Origin: Asanoa iriomotensis
GTDB taxonomy: Bacteria; Actinomycetota; Actinomycetes; Mycobacteriales; Micromonosporaceae
Direction: 5' to 3'
Assembly: GCF_016862515.1 (NCBI RefSeq)
Contig: NZ_BONC01000002.1
Location: 186,001-250,000 of the forward strand
DNA: 64,000 nucleotides
Shown here in pieces: positions 1 to 8,935 of the stretch. Numbering within the stretch: the stretch's first letter is position 1; every line of letters starts with the position of its first letter. The translations under genes and the position numbers were made by a program. The notes below the pieces were generated by a model. That model had not been told where the DNA came from. It searched no databases and was given only the letters and a program-made list of their open reading frames with translations.

Positions 1-371
1 CAGCAGCCGGCCTTGGGAAAGAGGAACCCGGTGCCGTACTCGGTGCCGGGCCTTTCCCAACTGCTCGCACCGTGGCCGGTGGGCCCCCAGACCAGCGTGG
101 CCGGGGTGGCGTCGGGGCCGGTGGCGCTCACGGTGAAGTCGCCGGACCCGCCGATCTTCCAGACGATCTTCGTCTCTTTCCCGGACATGACCGGTGCGGT
201 CTGCCCTTCGGTGGGGAAGAACAGCGCCCACAGCGACCCGGTGCCCTGCATCTCCATGTTGACCGGCGTGCCACAGGGTGGTGTGACGTCGGCGTCCCGG
301 TCCCCCGAACAGCCGCCCGCCAGCACCAGCAGCAGACAGGCCAGCACCACACCGGGACGCCGCACACTCAT
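1..371 (-). CDS. Putative lipoprotein, 3' end cut by the window edge
   Basis: Read leftward from ATG at 371 (an in-frame ATG at 377 is also possible); the frame is still open at base 1, so the C-terminus is missing. The first 20 residues are a short basic stretch and a Leu/Val-rich core ending in the lipobox LAGGC, so Cys21 is the likely lipidated residue and the protein should sit on the outer face of the membrane. The visible mature part (about 100 residues) is polar, with several Gly/Thr/Pro-rich strands and two further cysteines, and matches no family I recognise. Its gene lies downstream of the peptide-transporter operon in the same direction, with a gap of about 58 bp, and could be a last member of it. 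The function is unknown. Confidence 0.6.
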   Translation of the reverse strand, partial: MSVRRPGVVLACLLLVLAGGCSGDRDADVTPPCGTPVNMEMQGTGSLWALFFPTEGQTAPVMSGKETKIVWKIGGSGDFTVSATGPDATPATLVWGPTGHGASSWERPGTEYGTGFLFPKAGC

Positions 372-429
372 GACCATGTAGGAGCAGAGCCGCGACGCCG
401 GTCCCGGGTTCCCGCGAGATCGGCGGGCG

Positions 430-1440
430 TCAGGCGATGACCTGGTGCAGTTCCGCGTAGTGGCAGGCGGACGGGTGTGGGTCGACGGCGCGCTGCGACA
501 GTGGGGGTTCCTCGCTCGCGCACCGCGGCTGGGCCTTCCAGCAGCGCGTGCGGAAGCGGCAGCCGCTCGGCGGGTCGGCGGGTGACGGCACGTCGCCGGA
601 CAGGCGGATGATCTGGCGGCGCGCCCGGGCCGTCGGGTCCGGCACCGGCACCGCCGACAGCAGCGCCTGGGTGTACGGGTGGGTCGGGCGCAGGTAGACC
701 TGGTCCGCCGTGCCGGTCTCGACGATCCGGCCGAGGTACATCACCGCGATCCGGTCGCTGATGTGCCGGACCACCGACAGGTCGTGCGCGATGAAGATGT
801 ACGCCAGCCCGAGCTCGTCCTGCAGGCGCTCCAGGAGGTTGACCACCTGGGCCTGCACCGACACGTCGAGTGCCGACACCGGCTCGTCGCAGATGATCAC
901 CTCGGGGCGCAGCGCGAGCGCGCGGGCTATGCCGATGCGCTGGCGTTGGCCGCCGGAGAACTGGTGCGGATAGCGGTTGGCGTGCTCGGGCGACAGGCCC
1001 ACCTGCTCCAGCAGCTCCCGGACCGCCCGGTCGCGGTTGCCCGGCGGGGCGGCGTCCGGGTGGATCTCGAAGGGCTCTCCGACGATGTCGGCGACCGTCA
1101 TCCGCGGGTTCAGCGACGTGTAGGGGTCCTGCATGACCATCTGCATGCTGCGTCGCAGCCGCCGCAGGTCGCCGGCGCGCATCCGGAAGAGGTCGTGCCC
1201 CTTGAGGAAGGCCCGGCCGGCGGTCGGTGACTCCAGCCGCATCAGCAGCTTGGCCAGGGTGGACTTGCCGCAGCCGGACTCGCCGACCAGTCCGAGCGTC
1301 TCGCCCGGGCGCAGGTCGAAGCTGACACCGTCGACCGCTTTGACCGCGCCGATCTTCCGGGGCACCACGACGCCGCGGGTGATGGGGAAGTGCTTGACCG
1401 CGTTCTCGACCCGCAGGATCGGCTCAGGCATGACGGGCAT
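430..1440 (-). CDS. Peptide ABC transporter ATP-binding protein (OppF/DppF type)
   Basis: Second ATPase of a peptide importer; it hydrolyses ATP in the cytoplasm to drive uptake through the paired permeases. Of its 336 residues, Walker [10 protein letters not shown] is at 53-61, Q-loop [10 protein letters not shown] near 104, signature FSGGQ at 161-165, Walker B VIICDEP at 181-187 and the H-loop His near 219. The C-terminal tail carries the oligopeptide-transporter extension with spaced cysteines (CRFRTRC and two later Cys), which in DppD/DppF-type ATPases can bind an iron-sulfur cluster. It is the last transporter gene of the five-gene operon. Two starts are possible: ATG at 1440, which overlaps the upstream gene by 17 bp, or ATG at 1431, overlapping by 8 bp. 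The family call is firm; the transported substrate (di- or oligopeptide) cannot be read from the ATPase. Confidence 0.93.
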   Translation of the reverse strand: MPVMPEPILRVENAVKHFPITRGVVVPRKIGAVKAVDGVSFDLRPGETLGLVGESGCGKSTLAKLLMRLESPTAGRAFLKGHDLFRMRAGDLRRLRRSMQMVMQDPYTSLNPRMTVADIVGEPFEIHPDAAPPGNRDRAVRELLEQVGLSPEHANRYPHQFSGGQRQRIGIARALALRPEVIICDEPVSALDVSVQAQVVNLLERLQDELGLAYIFIAHDLSVVRHISDRIAVMYLGRIVETGTADQVYLRPTHPYTQALLSAVPVPDPTARARRQIIRLSGDVPSPADPPSGCRFRTRCWKAQPRCASEEPPLSQRAVDPHPSACHYAELHQVIA

Positions 1441-2620
1441 CGAGCGCCTCCGGCGGGAAGTGGCAGGCGCTCGCCCGGTCCAGGCGGCCGATCCGGAGCA
1501 GCGTCGGCTCGGTCATCCGGCACATCTGCTGCGCGTACGGGCAGCGCGGGTGGAACGCGCACCCGGCTGGAATGGCCACCGGGTTGGGCGGGGTGCCGCT
1601 GATCGAGTGCAGCCCTTGGCCGCGCCGCTCCAGCCGGGGCACGGAGGCGAGCAGGCCACGGGTGTACGGGTGGGCCGGCGCGCCGTACAACGTGTGCACG
1701 TCGGCGTGTTCGACGACCCGCCCGGCGTACATCACCGTGATCCGGTCCGCGACGTCGGCGACCACGCCCAGGTCGTGCGTGATCAGGATGAGCGCCATCT
1801 CCAACTCGGCCCGCAGCGTCGCGAGCAGGTCCATGATCTGGGCCTGCACCGTCACGTCCAGGGCGGTGGTCGGCTCGTCGGCGATCAGCACCTTCGGCCG
1901 CATCGCCAGCGCCATCGCGATCATCACGCGCTGCCGCATGCCGCCCGAGAACTGGTGCGGGTAGTCGTCGATCCGCTGCGCGGCGGCGGGGATCTGCACG
2001 AGATCCATCATCTCGACCGCCCGGCGGCGGGCCTCGGCCTTGCTGACCCCACGCCGCGAGCGCAGCGCCTCGGTGATCTGCCAGCCGACCGGGTAGACCG
2101 GGTTGAGCGCCGACAGCGCGTCCTGGAAGACCATCGCGATCTCCTGGCCGCGCACCTGCCGGCGGCGTTCCGGCGTCATGGTCAGCAGGTCCTCGCCGCT
2201 GAAGAGCGCCTGACCGCTGCGGACCACGGCCGGGGGAGTGTCCAGGATGCCCAGCACGGCCTGCGCGGTGACCGACTTCCCGGAGCCGGACTCGCCGAGG
2301 ATGGCCAGCGTCTCGCCGGGGTCGACGTGGAAGGACACGCCGTTGACCACCCGCGCCACGCCGTCCCTGGTGGCGAACTCGATCCACAGGTCGCGCACGT
2401 CCAGCAGGTGCTCGCCGGACCTCGGCCGCTCCACCCGGGCCCGGGTCGGCGGCGTGGACCAGGCGGCGGTCGGCGTGTCCCAGCCCGTGCGGTCGTCGTT
2501 CCAGCCGGCGACCACGGGCGCCGTCGGCGAGTCGGGGTAGCCGTGGCCGTAGCTCTGGCCCTGGCCGGAGCCCTGGCCGTAGCCCTGGCCCTGGCCGTGG
2601 GACGGGTACTGGTAGGTCAT
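1424..2620 (-). CDS. Peptide ABC transporter ATP-binding protein (OppD/DppD type) with Gly/Gln-rich N-terminal extension
   Basis: First ATPase of the importer, 398 residues. Walker A GESGSGKS is at 109-116, followed by a Q-loop ([10 protein letters not shown]), FSGGMRQR signature and Walker B VLIADEP. The C-terminal region has the CAFHPRC...C...C pattern of the peptide-transporter ATPase tail, a known iron-sulfur ligand set in DppD relatives. Oddly, about 70 residues precede the ATPase fold: residues 9-27 are a low-complexity Gly/Gln/Tyr run ([19 protein letters not shown]), then a Pro/Thr/Trp-rich linker. Standard OppD proteins begin almost directly with the ATPase domain. ATG at 2620 overlaps the stop of the permease gene by 4 bp, which supports this start and translational coupling. 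The role of the extension is unknown. Confidence 0.93.
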   Translation of the reverse strand: MTYQYPSHGQGQGYGQGSGQGQSYGHGYPDSPTAPVVAGWNDDRTGWDTPTAAWSTPPTRARVERPRSGEHLLDVRDLWIEFATRDGVARVVNGVSFHVDPGETLAILGESGSGKSVTAQAVLGILDTPPAVVRSGQALFSGEDLLTMTPERRRQVRGQEIAMVFQDALSALNPVYPVGWQITEALRSRRGVSKAEARRRAVEMMDLVQIPAAAQRIDDYPHQFSGGMRQRVMIAMALAMRPKVLIADEPTTALDVTVQAQIMDLLATLRAELEMALILITHDLGVVADVADRITVMYAGRVVEHADVHTLYGAPAHPYTRGLLASVPRLERRGQGLHSISGTPPNPVAIPAGCAFHPRCPYAQQMCRMTEPTLLRIGRLDRASACHFPPEALDARHA

Positions 2621-3561
2621 CGGCGCAGCTTCGGGTCGAAGGCGTCCCGGATGGCGTCGCCCAGCATGATGAACGCGAGCACCGTCAGGGTGAGGAACAG
2701 CGAGGGTGCGATCAGGGGCATGGCCGCCTCGCGGACGTGCTTGCCGGCCGTGGCGATGTCGATGCCCCAGGAGATGGCCGGCGGGCGCAGGCCGATGTTG
2801 AGGAACGAGAGCGTGGCCTCGGTGGCGATGAACGTGCCGAGCGTGATGGTCAGCACGACGATGAACGGCGCGAGGGCGTTCGGCAGGATGTGCCGCCACA
2901 TGATCCGCAGAGGCCCGGCGCCGAGCATCCGGGCCGCGGCCACGTAGTCCTGGCTGCGCGCGGTCAGCACCGACGAGCGCATGACCCGGGCCGCCGTGGT
3001 CCAACCGAGGATGCCGAGCACGATGACCACGGTCGCGATGCCGGAGCCCTGCCGGTCGGCGGCGAGCCGCTTGCTCAGCACGATGGCGGCGAGCAGCAGC
3101 GGGATGCCGAGCACGACGTCGACCACCCGGGAGAGCAGCGCGTCGAGCCAGCCGCCGAAGTAGCCGGCCAGCATGCCGAAGACCAGGCCGATCACCCCGG
3201 TCAGGAGCACGGCGAACAGGCCGACCAGCACCGAGGCGCGGGCGCCGTGCACGGTGCGCGAGAAGACGTCGCAGCCCTGGAAGTCGTAGCCGAGGATCGC
3301 GCCGCCGGACGGGCCGGCGAACTGCCGGCGGGTGTTGCAGGCGGTCGGGTCGGCCCCGCTGAACAGGCCGGGCACGACCGCCATCAGGATCACCAGCACG
3401 ACCAGGGCGGCCGCCACCCAGAAGATCCAGTTGCGGCGCAGGTCGTACCAGGCGTCCGCGGCCAGGCTGCGGGTCTTGGGTGGCGGCGTCGCGCCGGCCG
3501 GCGGGGTGTCCGCCGCGTGGGTGCCGAGCTCGGTCGTCGCCGCCATCTCGAGGTCACTCAT
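2617..3561 (-). CDS. Peptide ABC transporter permease (OppC/DppC type)
   Basis: Inner-membrane permease of 314 residues. The N-terminus is a cytoplasmic tail of about 40 residues, rich in Ala/Pro/Thr, before the first membrane helix (WIFWVAAALVVLVILMAVV). The OppC-specific segment with two cysteines follows (DPTACNTRRQFAGP, then GYDFQGCDVFSR), then the binding-protein-dependent transport domain with about five more helices. The EAA-type loop that docks the ATPase is YVAAARMLGAGPLRIMWRHILPN. It ends in the usual DAFDPKLRR. The gene overlaps its upstream partner by 8 bp and its downstream partner by 4 bp, so it is mid-operon. It pairs with the OppB-type permease to form the pore. Confidence 0.93.
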   Translation of the reverse strand: MSDLEMAATTELGTHAADTPPAGATPPPKTRSLAADAWYDLRRNWIFWVAAALVVLVILMAVVPGLFSGADPTACNTRRQFAGPSGGAILGYDFQGCDVFSRTVHGARASVLVGLFAVLLTGVIGLVFGMLAGYFGGWLDALLSRVVDVVLGIPLLLAAIVLSKRLAADRQGSGIATVVIVLGILGWTTAARVMRSSVLTARSQDYVAAARMLGAGPLRIMWRHILPNALAPFIVVLTITLGTFIATEATLSFLNIGLRPPAISWGIDIATAGKHVREAAMPLIAPSLFLTLTVLAFIMLGDAIRDAFDPKLRR

Positions 3562-4480
3562 ACCGGATCCTCGGGTCGAGTACGGCGTAGAGCAGGTCGA
3601 CGAGCAGGTTCGTGACCAGGAAGACGATGACCAGCACGCTGACGAAGCCCACCACCAGCGGGCCGTCCTCGGTCTGGATGCCGAGCAGGAGCTTGGAGCC
3701 GACCCCGGGAATGTTGAACACGCCCTCGGTGACGATCGCGCCGGCCATCAGCGTGCCGAGGTCGACGCCGATCAGCGTGATCACCGGGATCAGCGAGTTG
3801 CGCAGCACGTGCACGGCGACCACGCGGCGGGCGGAGAGCCCCTTGGCGCGCGCGGTGCGCACGTAGTCGGCGCGCACGTTCTCGGCCACGGAGGCGCGGG
3901 TCAGCCGCATCATGGTCGCCGTCGACGCGGCGCCGAGCACCAGCGCGGGCAGGATCAGCCCGTAGAGGCTCGGCCGGGCGCCCGCGGTGGTGGGGAACCA
4001 GCCCAGCTTGACGCCGAAGACGAGCTGGGCGATCGGGGCCAGCACGATGATCGGCAGGCCGACGACCACGAGCGTGAGCGCCAGCGTGGTGTTGTCGAAG
4101 ATGCTGCCGCGGCGCAGGCCGGCGACCAGGCCGGCGGTGATGCCGAACAGCGTGGCGAAGAAGAGCGCGAGCAGGGCCAGCTTGATCGTGTTGGGCCAGG
4201 CGTCGGACATCACGTCGCCGATCGGCCGGCCGGTGAGCGTCCGCCCGAGGTCGCCGGTGAGCAGGCCCTGCATGTAGTAGCCGTACTGCACCAGGAACGG
4301 CTCGTTGAGGTGGTACTGCTCGGTCAGCACCTGCCGGACGTTGTCGCTGACCGGCCGGTCGCCCGCGAGCGCCTGGAGGGGGTCGTTCTGGTTCGCGAAC
4401 ATCAGCGCATACACCACGAAGGTCGTCCCGATGAAGGTGACGACCATCTGGAGGAGACGCCTGATGATGTAGCGAGCCAT
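3554..4480 (-). CDS. Peptide ABC transporter permease (OppB/DppB type)
   Basis: Inner-membrane permease of 308 residues. It starts with the typical OppB N-terminus MARYIIRRLLQM followed by helix 1 and the external segment LTGDLGRTLTGRPIGDV. Five more helices follow. The EAA loop ADYVRTARAKGLSARRVVAVHVLRN contacts the ATPases, and the protein ends with the family signature DLLYAVLDPRIRYE. It is the first permease gene of the operon, 110 bp downstream of the binding-protein gene. That gap holds a strong stem-loop that may lower expression of the membrane components relative to the binding protein. Confidence 0.94.
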   Translation of the reverse strand: MARYIIRRLLQMVVTFIGTTFVVYALMFANQNDPLQALAGDRPVSDNVRQVLTEQYHLNEPFLVQYGYYMQGLLTGDLGRTLTGRPIGDVMSDAWPNTIKLALLALFFATLFGITAGLVAGLRRGSIFDNTTLALTLVVVGLPIIVLAPIAQLVFGVKLGWFPTTAGARPSLYGLILPALVLGAASTATMMRLTRASVAENVRADYVRTARAKGLSARRVVAVHVLRNSLIPVITLIGVDLGTLMAGAIVTEGVFNIPGVGSKLLLGIQTEDGPLVVGFVSVLVIVFLVTNLLVDLLYAVLDPRIRYE

Positions 4481-4543
4481 GCGTGCCAGTCTCTGTGCGC
4501 CGGGGTCAGGGGGATGAACTTACCTCGCGTCCCCGGATGGGCC

Positions 4544-4577
4544 GCGACCGCCGGTACCGTGCGGAACCGGCGGTCGC
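4544..4577 (-). terminator. Stem-loop between binding-protein and permease genes (attenuator or mRNA 3'-end stabiliser)
   Basis: Two 12-base arms (GCGACCGCCGGT at 4544-4555 and its exact complement at 4566-4577) flank a 10-base loop. No run of T follows on the minus strand. Such hairpins between a periplasmic or lipoprotein binding-protein gene and its permease genes commonly give a higher level of the binding protein, by partial termination or by blocking exonuclease decay. That role is inferred from position. Confidence 0.55.
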
Positions 4578-4590
4578 GCCGCGCGCCAGG

Positions 4591-6228
4591 TCAGTTGCCG
4601 AGCACCTCGATCTGGTTGAGGTCGATCCGGCTGAACAGGTCGACCACCACGTTCTGCACCCGGGTCGAGAAGCCGTAGTTGTTCTGCGCGAACCGCAGCG
4701 GGATGACCGGCAGGTCGCGGGCCAGGATGTCCTCGGCCTGCTGGTACTTCTCGATCGACTTCTCCGGCGTCTCGGCCGCGCTGCCCTCTTGGACCAGCTT
4801 GTCGAACTCGGTGTTGCTGTAGCCGTAGTAGTTCGACGAACCGGTGGTCGTGTAGAGCGGGCCCAGGTAGCTCTCCATGGACGGGTAGTCCATGATCCAG
4901 CCGAGCCGGAAGATGCCGACGTTCTGCTTCTCCTCGACCTTGTTCAGCAGGTCCGCGATCTTCGCCTCGGGCACCGTGGTGCACTGCACGCCGAGGTTCG
5001 CGTTGAGCTGGTTGCAGGTCGCGTCGATCCAGTCCTTGTGCGGACCGTCGGCGTTGTACGAGAGCTGGATCTTCTTGGGACCGCCGGCCTGGTCGTACAG
5101 GGTCTTGGCCGCCTTCGGGTCGTACTCGCACGCGTCGCCGCACGCGTTCTCCCGGTAGCCGGCGACCACGGGCGAGACGAACGAGCGGGCCGACTGCTGC
5201 GAGCCCTTGAAGACCGAGCGGACGATCTCGTCGCGGTCGATCGCCTTGGAGATCGCCTTGCGGACCTGCGGGTTGGCGAAGTCCTGCTCGAAGGTCGGGA
5301 ACGCGAGGAACTGGAACTGCGACGCCGAGCTGCGCTGGAAGCGGTCACCGAGGTCGTCCGGAGCGGTGGGGATGCTCTCGGTCGGGATCTGCGGGATCAC
5401 GTCGAGGTTGTCCGAGAGCACGTCGGCGTACGCGGCGCTGGGCTGCAGGTAGATGCGGAACTCGACGCCGCCGACCTTGGGCTTGGTGCCCGGGTACGCG
5501 TCGTACTTGGCTACCTCGACCTTGGCGTCGTGCTCCCACTTGCCGTTCATCATGAACGGGCCGTTGCCGATCGGGGCGCTCTCGAAGTCTTCCTTGAGCA
5601 CACCCTCGCTGGCGAAGGCGGCCTTGGGCAGCGGGTAGAACGCGCTGTAGCCGAGGATCGTCTCGAACTCGGTGAACGGCTGCGAGAGCGTGACCTGGAA
5701 GGTCAGGTCGTCGACCTTCTTCAGGCCGCTCATGGTCTTGGCCCTCGGCGCCGGGGGCTTCTCGGGGCCCTCCGGACCGTCCGGGTCGCTTTCCTGCTGG
5801 GTGGCGCCGTAGCCGGCGATCCGGCTGAAGAAGAAGCCGTTGTTCTGCGCGTTGGGGCCGTAGGCGGCGTAGTTCCAGGCGTCGATGTAGTTCTGCGAGG
5901 TGACCTTCTCGCCGTTGTGGAACGTGTAGCCGTCCTTGAGCTTGATCGTCCAGACCTTGTGGTCCTTGGACTCGATCGAGGTGGCCGCGTCCGGCACGGG
6001 CTTGAAGTTGTCGTCGTAGTTGACCAGTGGGGCGAACAGCGCGGAGAGCACCTGGATGCCGCTGGCGTCGTTGCTGTTGCTCGGCGTCATGTGCTGAGGC
6101 TCGGCGATCTGGATGCTGACCACGCCGTTGGGATCGACCTTCGCCGAGTCACCGCTGTTGCATCCGACCAGACCCGCGGTCACGGCCAGGGGTACGACGG
6201 TTCCGGCGATCAGCCTGCGAACCTGCAT
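4591..6228 (-). CDS. Peptide ABC transporter substrate-binding lipoprotein (SBP family 5)
   Basis: Extracytoplasmic receptor of the importer, 545 residues. The signal peptide ends in the lipobox LVGC (Cys23). The mature protein has the family 5 layout of OppA/DppA: VWTIKLKDGYTFHNGEKVTS near the N-terminus, the hinge segment with a failing-ligand lobe (FQVTLSQPFTEFETILGYSAFYPLP), and IGNGPFMMNGKW. The C-terminal part includes RKAISKAIDRDEIVRSVFKG and PVIPLRFAQNNYG. The start at 6228 is fixed by the lipobox and by a very good ribosome site: AAGGAGG lies six bases upstream. It is the promoter-proximal gene of the operon. Ligand specificity (di-, oligopeptide or other) cannot be assigned from sequence alone. 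Confidence 0.95.
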   Translation of the reverse strand: MQVRRLIAGTVVPLAVTAGLVGCNSGDSAKVDPNGVVSIQIAEPQHMTPSNSNDASGIQVLSALFAPLVNYDDNFKPVPDAATSIESKDHKVWTIKLKDGYTFHNGEKVTSQNYIDAWNYAAYGPNAQNNGFFFSRIAGYGATQQESDPDGPEGPEKPPAPRAKTMSGLKKVDDLTFQVTLSQPFTEFETILGYSAFYPLPKAAFASEGVLKEDFESAPIGNGPFMMNGKWEHDAKVEVAKYDAYPGTKPKVGGVEFRIYLQPSAAYADVLSDNLDVIPQIPTESIPTAPDDLGDRFQRSSASQFQFLAFPTFEQDFANPQVRKAISKAIDRDEIVRSVFKGSQQSARSFVSPVVAGYRENACGDACEYDPKAAKTLYDQAGGPKKIQLSYNADGPHKDWIDATCNQLNANLGVQCTTVPEAKIADLLNKVEEKQNVGIFRLGWIMDYPSMESYLGPLYTTTGSSNYYGYSNTEFDKLVQEGSAAETPEKSIEKYQQAEDILARDLPVIPLRFAQNNYGFSTRVQNVVVDLFSRIDLNQIEVLGN

Positions 6229-6694
6229 GGAGCCTCCTTGGTGGCACTTGCTCGTGCTCGCGCGCGGTCGACGCGCCACCGGTCGGGTGACGCAGTGCAA
6301 CGACGGCAAAGGTAAGTCAACCGACTGCCTCAGCCAAAACCGGCCGATCACGACGAGGTCACGACGCCGGTCCGCCAGGTGTTGCGGGTCAAGCTCTTCG
6401 TCTGTTGTGGAACGGCCACTCTGGGCAAGGTCACGAGTGGGCCGGGGAAAATTATGCCCTAGGATTCGGAGCAAAACGGCCCGTCCATAAGACGGATAAG
6501 TCCGACATGGCGGGCGGCGCGCGGCGAGCGGACGACTACCCACTGTGAACAGCCTCTGGTGAGCTGGCCAACGACCGGAGCGACCGGGTCCAGGTGCTGC
6601 GACGGGCGGCGCCGAAGGCGGCGGGAACATGTCGAAAGCCGCTCGACCGGCGTGGCGGCGTGACCGAGATGCCCCAATTTCCGATCATCGTGTT
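6229..6694. promoter_or_regulatory. 466-bp divergent intergenic region between peptide-importer operon and M23 peptidase gene
   Basis: No supported gene lies here. It must hold the leftward promoter of the importer operon and the rightward promoter of the secreted peptidase. The segment 6300-6500 is clearly lower in G+C than its surroundings (for example ggaaaattatgccctaggat around 6447-6466), as expected of promoters in a high-GC genome. I could not pick a convincing -35/-10 pair or a palindromic operator. That a wall-hydrolase gene and a peptide importer share this region is suggestive of wall-peptide recycling, but is only an inference. Confidence 0.4.
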
Positions 6695-7858
6695 ATGCGA
6701 CTCCGTATCGCAATAGCCGCATCTGCCGTCCTAACCGCCCTCATCGCATTTTCCGGAGTCGCCGGCAGCGCGCACGCCGGCCCGAGATCGGACCTTGCCG
6801 ACGTGGTCCGGCAGATGCTGATCGCGCGCAGCAAGGCGAGCGCCGTGCCGACGCCCGAGCCGCAGGTGAACATCGCCTCACGGACCACGGGCACCTGGGG
6901 CTTCGGCACCGCGGTGCTGGCCGCCGCCAAGGTGGCGGGAGCTTACCCGGAGGGCTGGCTCTTCATCGCCCATCGCGACGACAACGGCTGGACGGCCGCC
7001 CTGGAGGGTGAGCGGGCGTTCGCGAATCTGGCGAGCCGGTCACCGATCCTCAGCTCCGAGGAGCGCAAGGTCCTGGGCGTCGACCGCAGCCGGACCGAGG
7101 CCCTCGACCGGCGCACCGGCCTGCGGCTGCCCTACGCGAACGGCCAGACCTGGACGCTGACCGGCGGGCCGCACCCGATGAGCACCAGCGTGCGCAGTTC
7201 GATCGACCTGTCGGGCGGTGACGGCAAGGTGCTGTCGGCGCGCGCCGGGCTCGCGTACACGATGTGCTCGTCCGGAAAGGGGTGGATCCGGGTCATCCAC
7301 GACCGCGGCTGGGCGACCGACTACTACCACCTGTCCGGCAACATCAAGGTCAGCGGCAAGCGGATCGGCGACGGGGTCTTCCTAGGCAACATCGGCAACG
7401 ACGTCTCCTGCGGCGGCTCCTCGACCGGCGCGCACGTGCACTTCTCGCTGCGCTACAACAACAAGTACGTCGCCATCAACGGGCACGCGATCGGCAAGTG
7501 GGTGATCCGGCAGACCGGTGCGTCCTACGAGGGTTACGCGCTGCACGGCTCGGAGCGGGCCGACGTCGGCGACGGGCTCTACAACTACGGCCGGCTCGGC
7601 TTCCGCCAGGGCATCGTCGACACGGACGGCGGCACCTACACGATCCGGCGGGCCGGGCCAGCCACTAGCTACGACCAGGTCGGCGAGGTCGCCGACGGCG
7701 AGACGGTCGACATCGCGTGCTCCGTCCGGGGCGAGACGCACACCGGCCGGGACGGCGTCAGCACGAACCTCTGGACCCGGCTGCGGGACGGCAGCTACAT
7801 CAGCGACGCCTACCTCTGGACCGGCCGGAGTGACCCGCTGAACGGCTGGTGCCCCTAG
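6695..7858 (+). CDS. Secreted M23-family (LasA/beta-lytic-like) metallopeptidase with C-terminal SH3-like domain
   Basis: Predicted exported wall hydrolase of 387 residues. Residues 1-28 are a signal peptide ending AHA. The middle holds an M23 (LytM-fold) domain. The zinc ligands appear to be His160 (in GGPHPMS), Asp171 (in RSSIDLSGG) and His249, with His247 the second catalytic His (HVHFS). The 11-residue spacing between the first His and Asp is the longer one seen in the LasA/beta-lytic branch, not the HxxxD spacing of LytM. The C-terminal 65 residues (GGTYTIRRAGPATSY...) look like an SH3-type wall-binding domain. The start ATG at 6695 is chosen because it begins the signal peptide. Monocistronic; upstream divergent to the peptide importer. 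Cleavage of a peptidoglycan cross-bridge is inferred. Confidence 0.8.
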   Translation: MRLRIAIAASAVLTALIAFSGVAGSAHAGPRSDLADVVRQMLIARSKASAVPTPEPQVNIASRTTGTWGFGTAVLAAAKVAGAYPEGWLFIAHRDDNGWTAALEGERAFANLASRSPILSSEERKVLGVDRSRTEALDRRTGLRLPYANGQTWTLTGGPHPMSTSVRSSIDLSGGDGKVLSARAGLAYTMCSSGKGWIRVIHDRGWATDYYHLSGNIKVSGKRIGDGVFLGNIGNDVSCGGSSTGAHVHFSLRYNNKYVAINGHAIGKWVIRQTGASYEGYALHGSERADVGDGLYNYGRLGFRQGIVDTDGGTYTIRRAGPATSYDQVGEVADGETVDIACSVRGETHTGRDGVSTNLWTRLRDGSYISDAYLWTGRSDPLNGWCP

Positions 7859-7927
7859 GTAAGGAGACCCTGACCGGCGCTGATACGGTCGCGGGAAATC
7901 TGCCGGTAACAGGGAGTTGAGGCGACC

Positions 7928-8878
7928 ATGGGCAAGAAGGTCACCGTCGTCGGTGCCGGTTTCTACGGCTCGACGACGGCGCAGCGGCTGGCCGAGTACG
8001 ACGTCTTCGAGACCGTCGTGCTCACGGACATCATCGACGGCAAGCCCGAGGGTCTCGCCCTCGACATGAACCAGTCGCGGCCGATCGAGGGCTTCGAGAC
8101 CCAGGTCGTCGGCGTCACCACCGGCACCGACGGCTCAGGCTACGAGCAGATCGCCGGCTCGGACATCGTGGTGATCACCGCCGGCCTGCCGCGCAAGCCC
8201 GGCATGAGCCGGATGGACCTGCTGGAGACCAACGCCAAGATCGTCCGGGGCGTCTCGGAGCAGGTGGCCCGGCACGCGCCCGACGCGGTCGTGATCGTGG
8301 TGTCCAACCCGCTCGACGAGATGACCGCGCTGGCCCAGATCGCCACCGGCTTCCCGAAGAACCGGGTGCTCGGCCAGGCCGGCATGCTCGACACGGCCCG
8401 CTTCAGCAACTTCGTCGCCGAGACCCTGGCGGTCCCGGTCGGCACGGTCAAGACGCTGACGCTCGGCTCGCACGGCGACACGATGGTGCCCGTGCCGTCG
8501 CAGTGCACCGTCAACGGCAAGCCGCTGTCGGAGCTGCTGCCGGCCGACAAGATCGAGGAGCTGGTCGTCCGCACCCGCAACGGCGGCGCCGAGGTCGTGG
8601 CGCTGCTCAAGACCGGCTCGGCGTACTACGCCCCGTCGGCCGCCGCCGCCCGGATGGCCCGCGCGGTCGCCGAGGACAGCGGCGCGGTGCTGCCGGTCTG
8701 CGCCTGGGTCGACGGCGAATACGGGATCAACGGCGTCTACCTGGGCGTCGAGGCCGAGATCGGCGCCGGCGGCGTGAAGCGGGTCGTCGAGACCGACCTC
8801 ACCGAGTCGGAGCGGGCCGCCCTGGGCGAGGCCGCCGAGGCGGTCCGCGCCAAGCAGGGCGACGTCGCGAACCTCTGA
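7928..8878 (+). CDS. mdh: Malate dehydrogenase (LDH-like type)
   Basis: Catalyses NAD-dependent interconversion of malate and oxaloacetate in the TCA cycle, in the cytosol. The 316-residue protein has the NAD-binding loop GAGFYGS at residues 9-15 and Asp34 in TDI for the adenine ribose. The substrate loop GLPRKPGMSRMDLL has Arg89 in the position that makes the enzyme malate- rather than lactate-specific, and Arg95. Asn in VSNPLDEM and the catalytic His182 in LGSHGDTMVP are both present. The length and motifs place it in the short, LDH-like MDH group. A GGGAG site precedes the ATG. The gene stands alone and ends at a large hairpin terminator shared with the convergent hydrolase gene. Confidence 0.95.
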   Translation: MGKKVTVVGAGFYGSTTAQRLAEYDVFETVVLTDIIDGKPEGLALDMNQSRPIEGFETQVVGVTTGTDGSGYEQIAGSDIVVITAGLPRKPGMSRMDLLETNAKIVRGVSEQVARHAPDAVVIVVSNPLDEMTALAQIATGFPKNRVLGQAGMLDTARFSNFVAETLAVPVGTVKTLTLGSHGDTMVPVPSQCTVNGKPLSELLPADKIEELVVRTRNGGAEVVALLKTGSAYYAPSAAAARMARAVAEDSGAVLPVCAWVDGEYGINGVYLGVEAEIGAGGVKRVVETDLTESERAALGEAAEAVRAKQGDVANL

Positions 8879-8880
8879 TC

Positions 8881-8935
8881 TGAAAGGAACGGACCGTTAT
8901 TAACGCATAGCGTTAATAACGGTCCGTTCCTTTCA
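8881..8935. terminator. Bidirectional terminator: 26-bp perfect inverted repeat with 3-base loop
   Basis: Arms 8881-8906 and 8910-8935 are exact reverse complements of 26 bases separated by ATA. The stem starts with TGAAAGGAACGGACCG and its inner ten base pairs are A+T-rich. There is no downstream T-run beyond the TTTC already in the arm. It begins three bases after the mdh stop and includes the stop codon of the convergent MBL-hydrolase gene (8933-8935), so it can end both transcripts. The length and perfection are unusual for a simple terminator. Confidence 0.85.
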
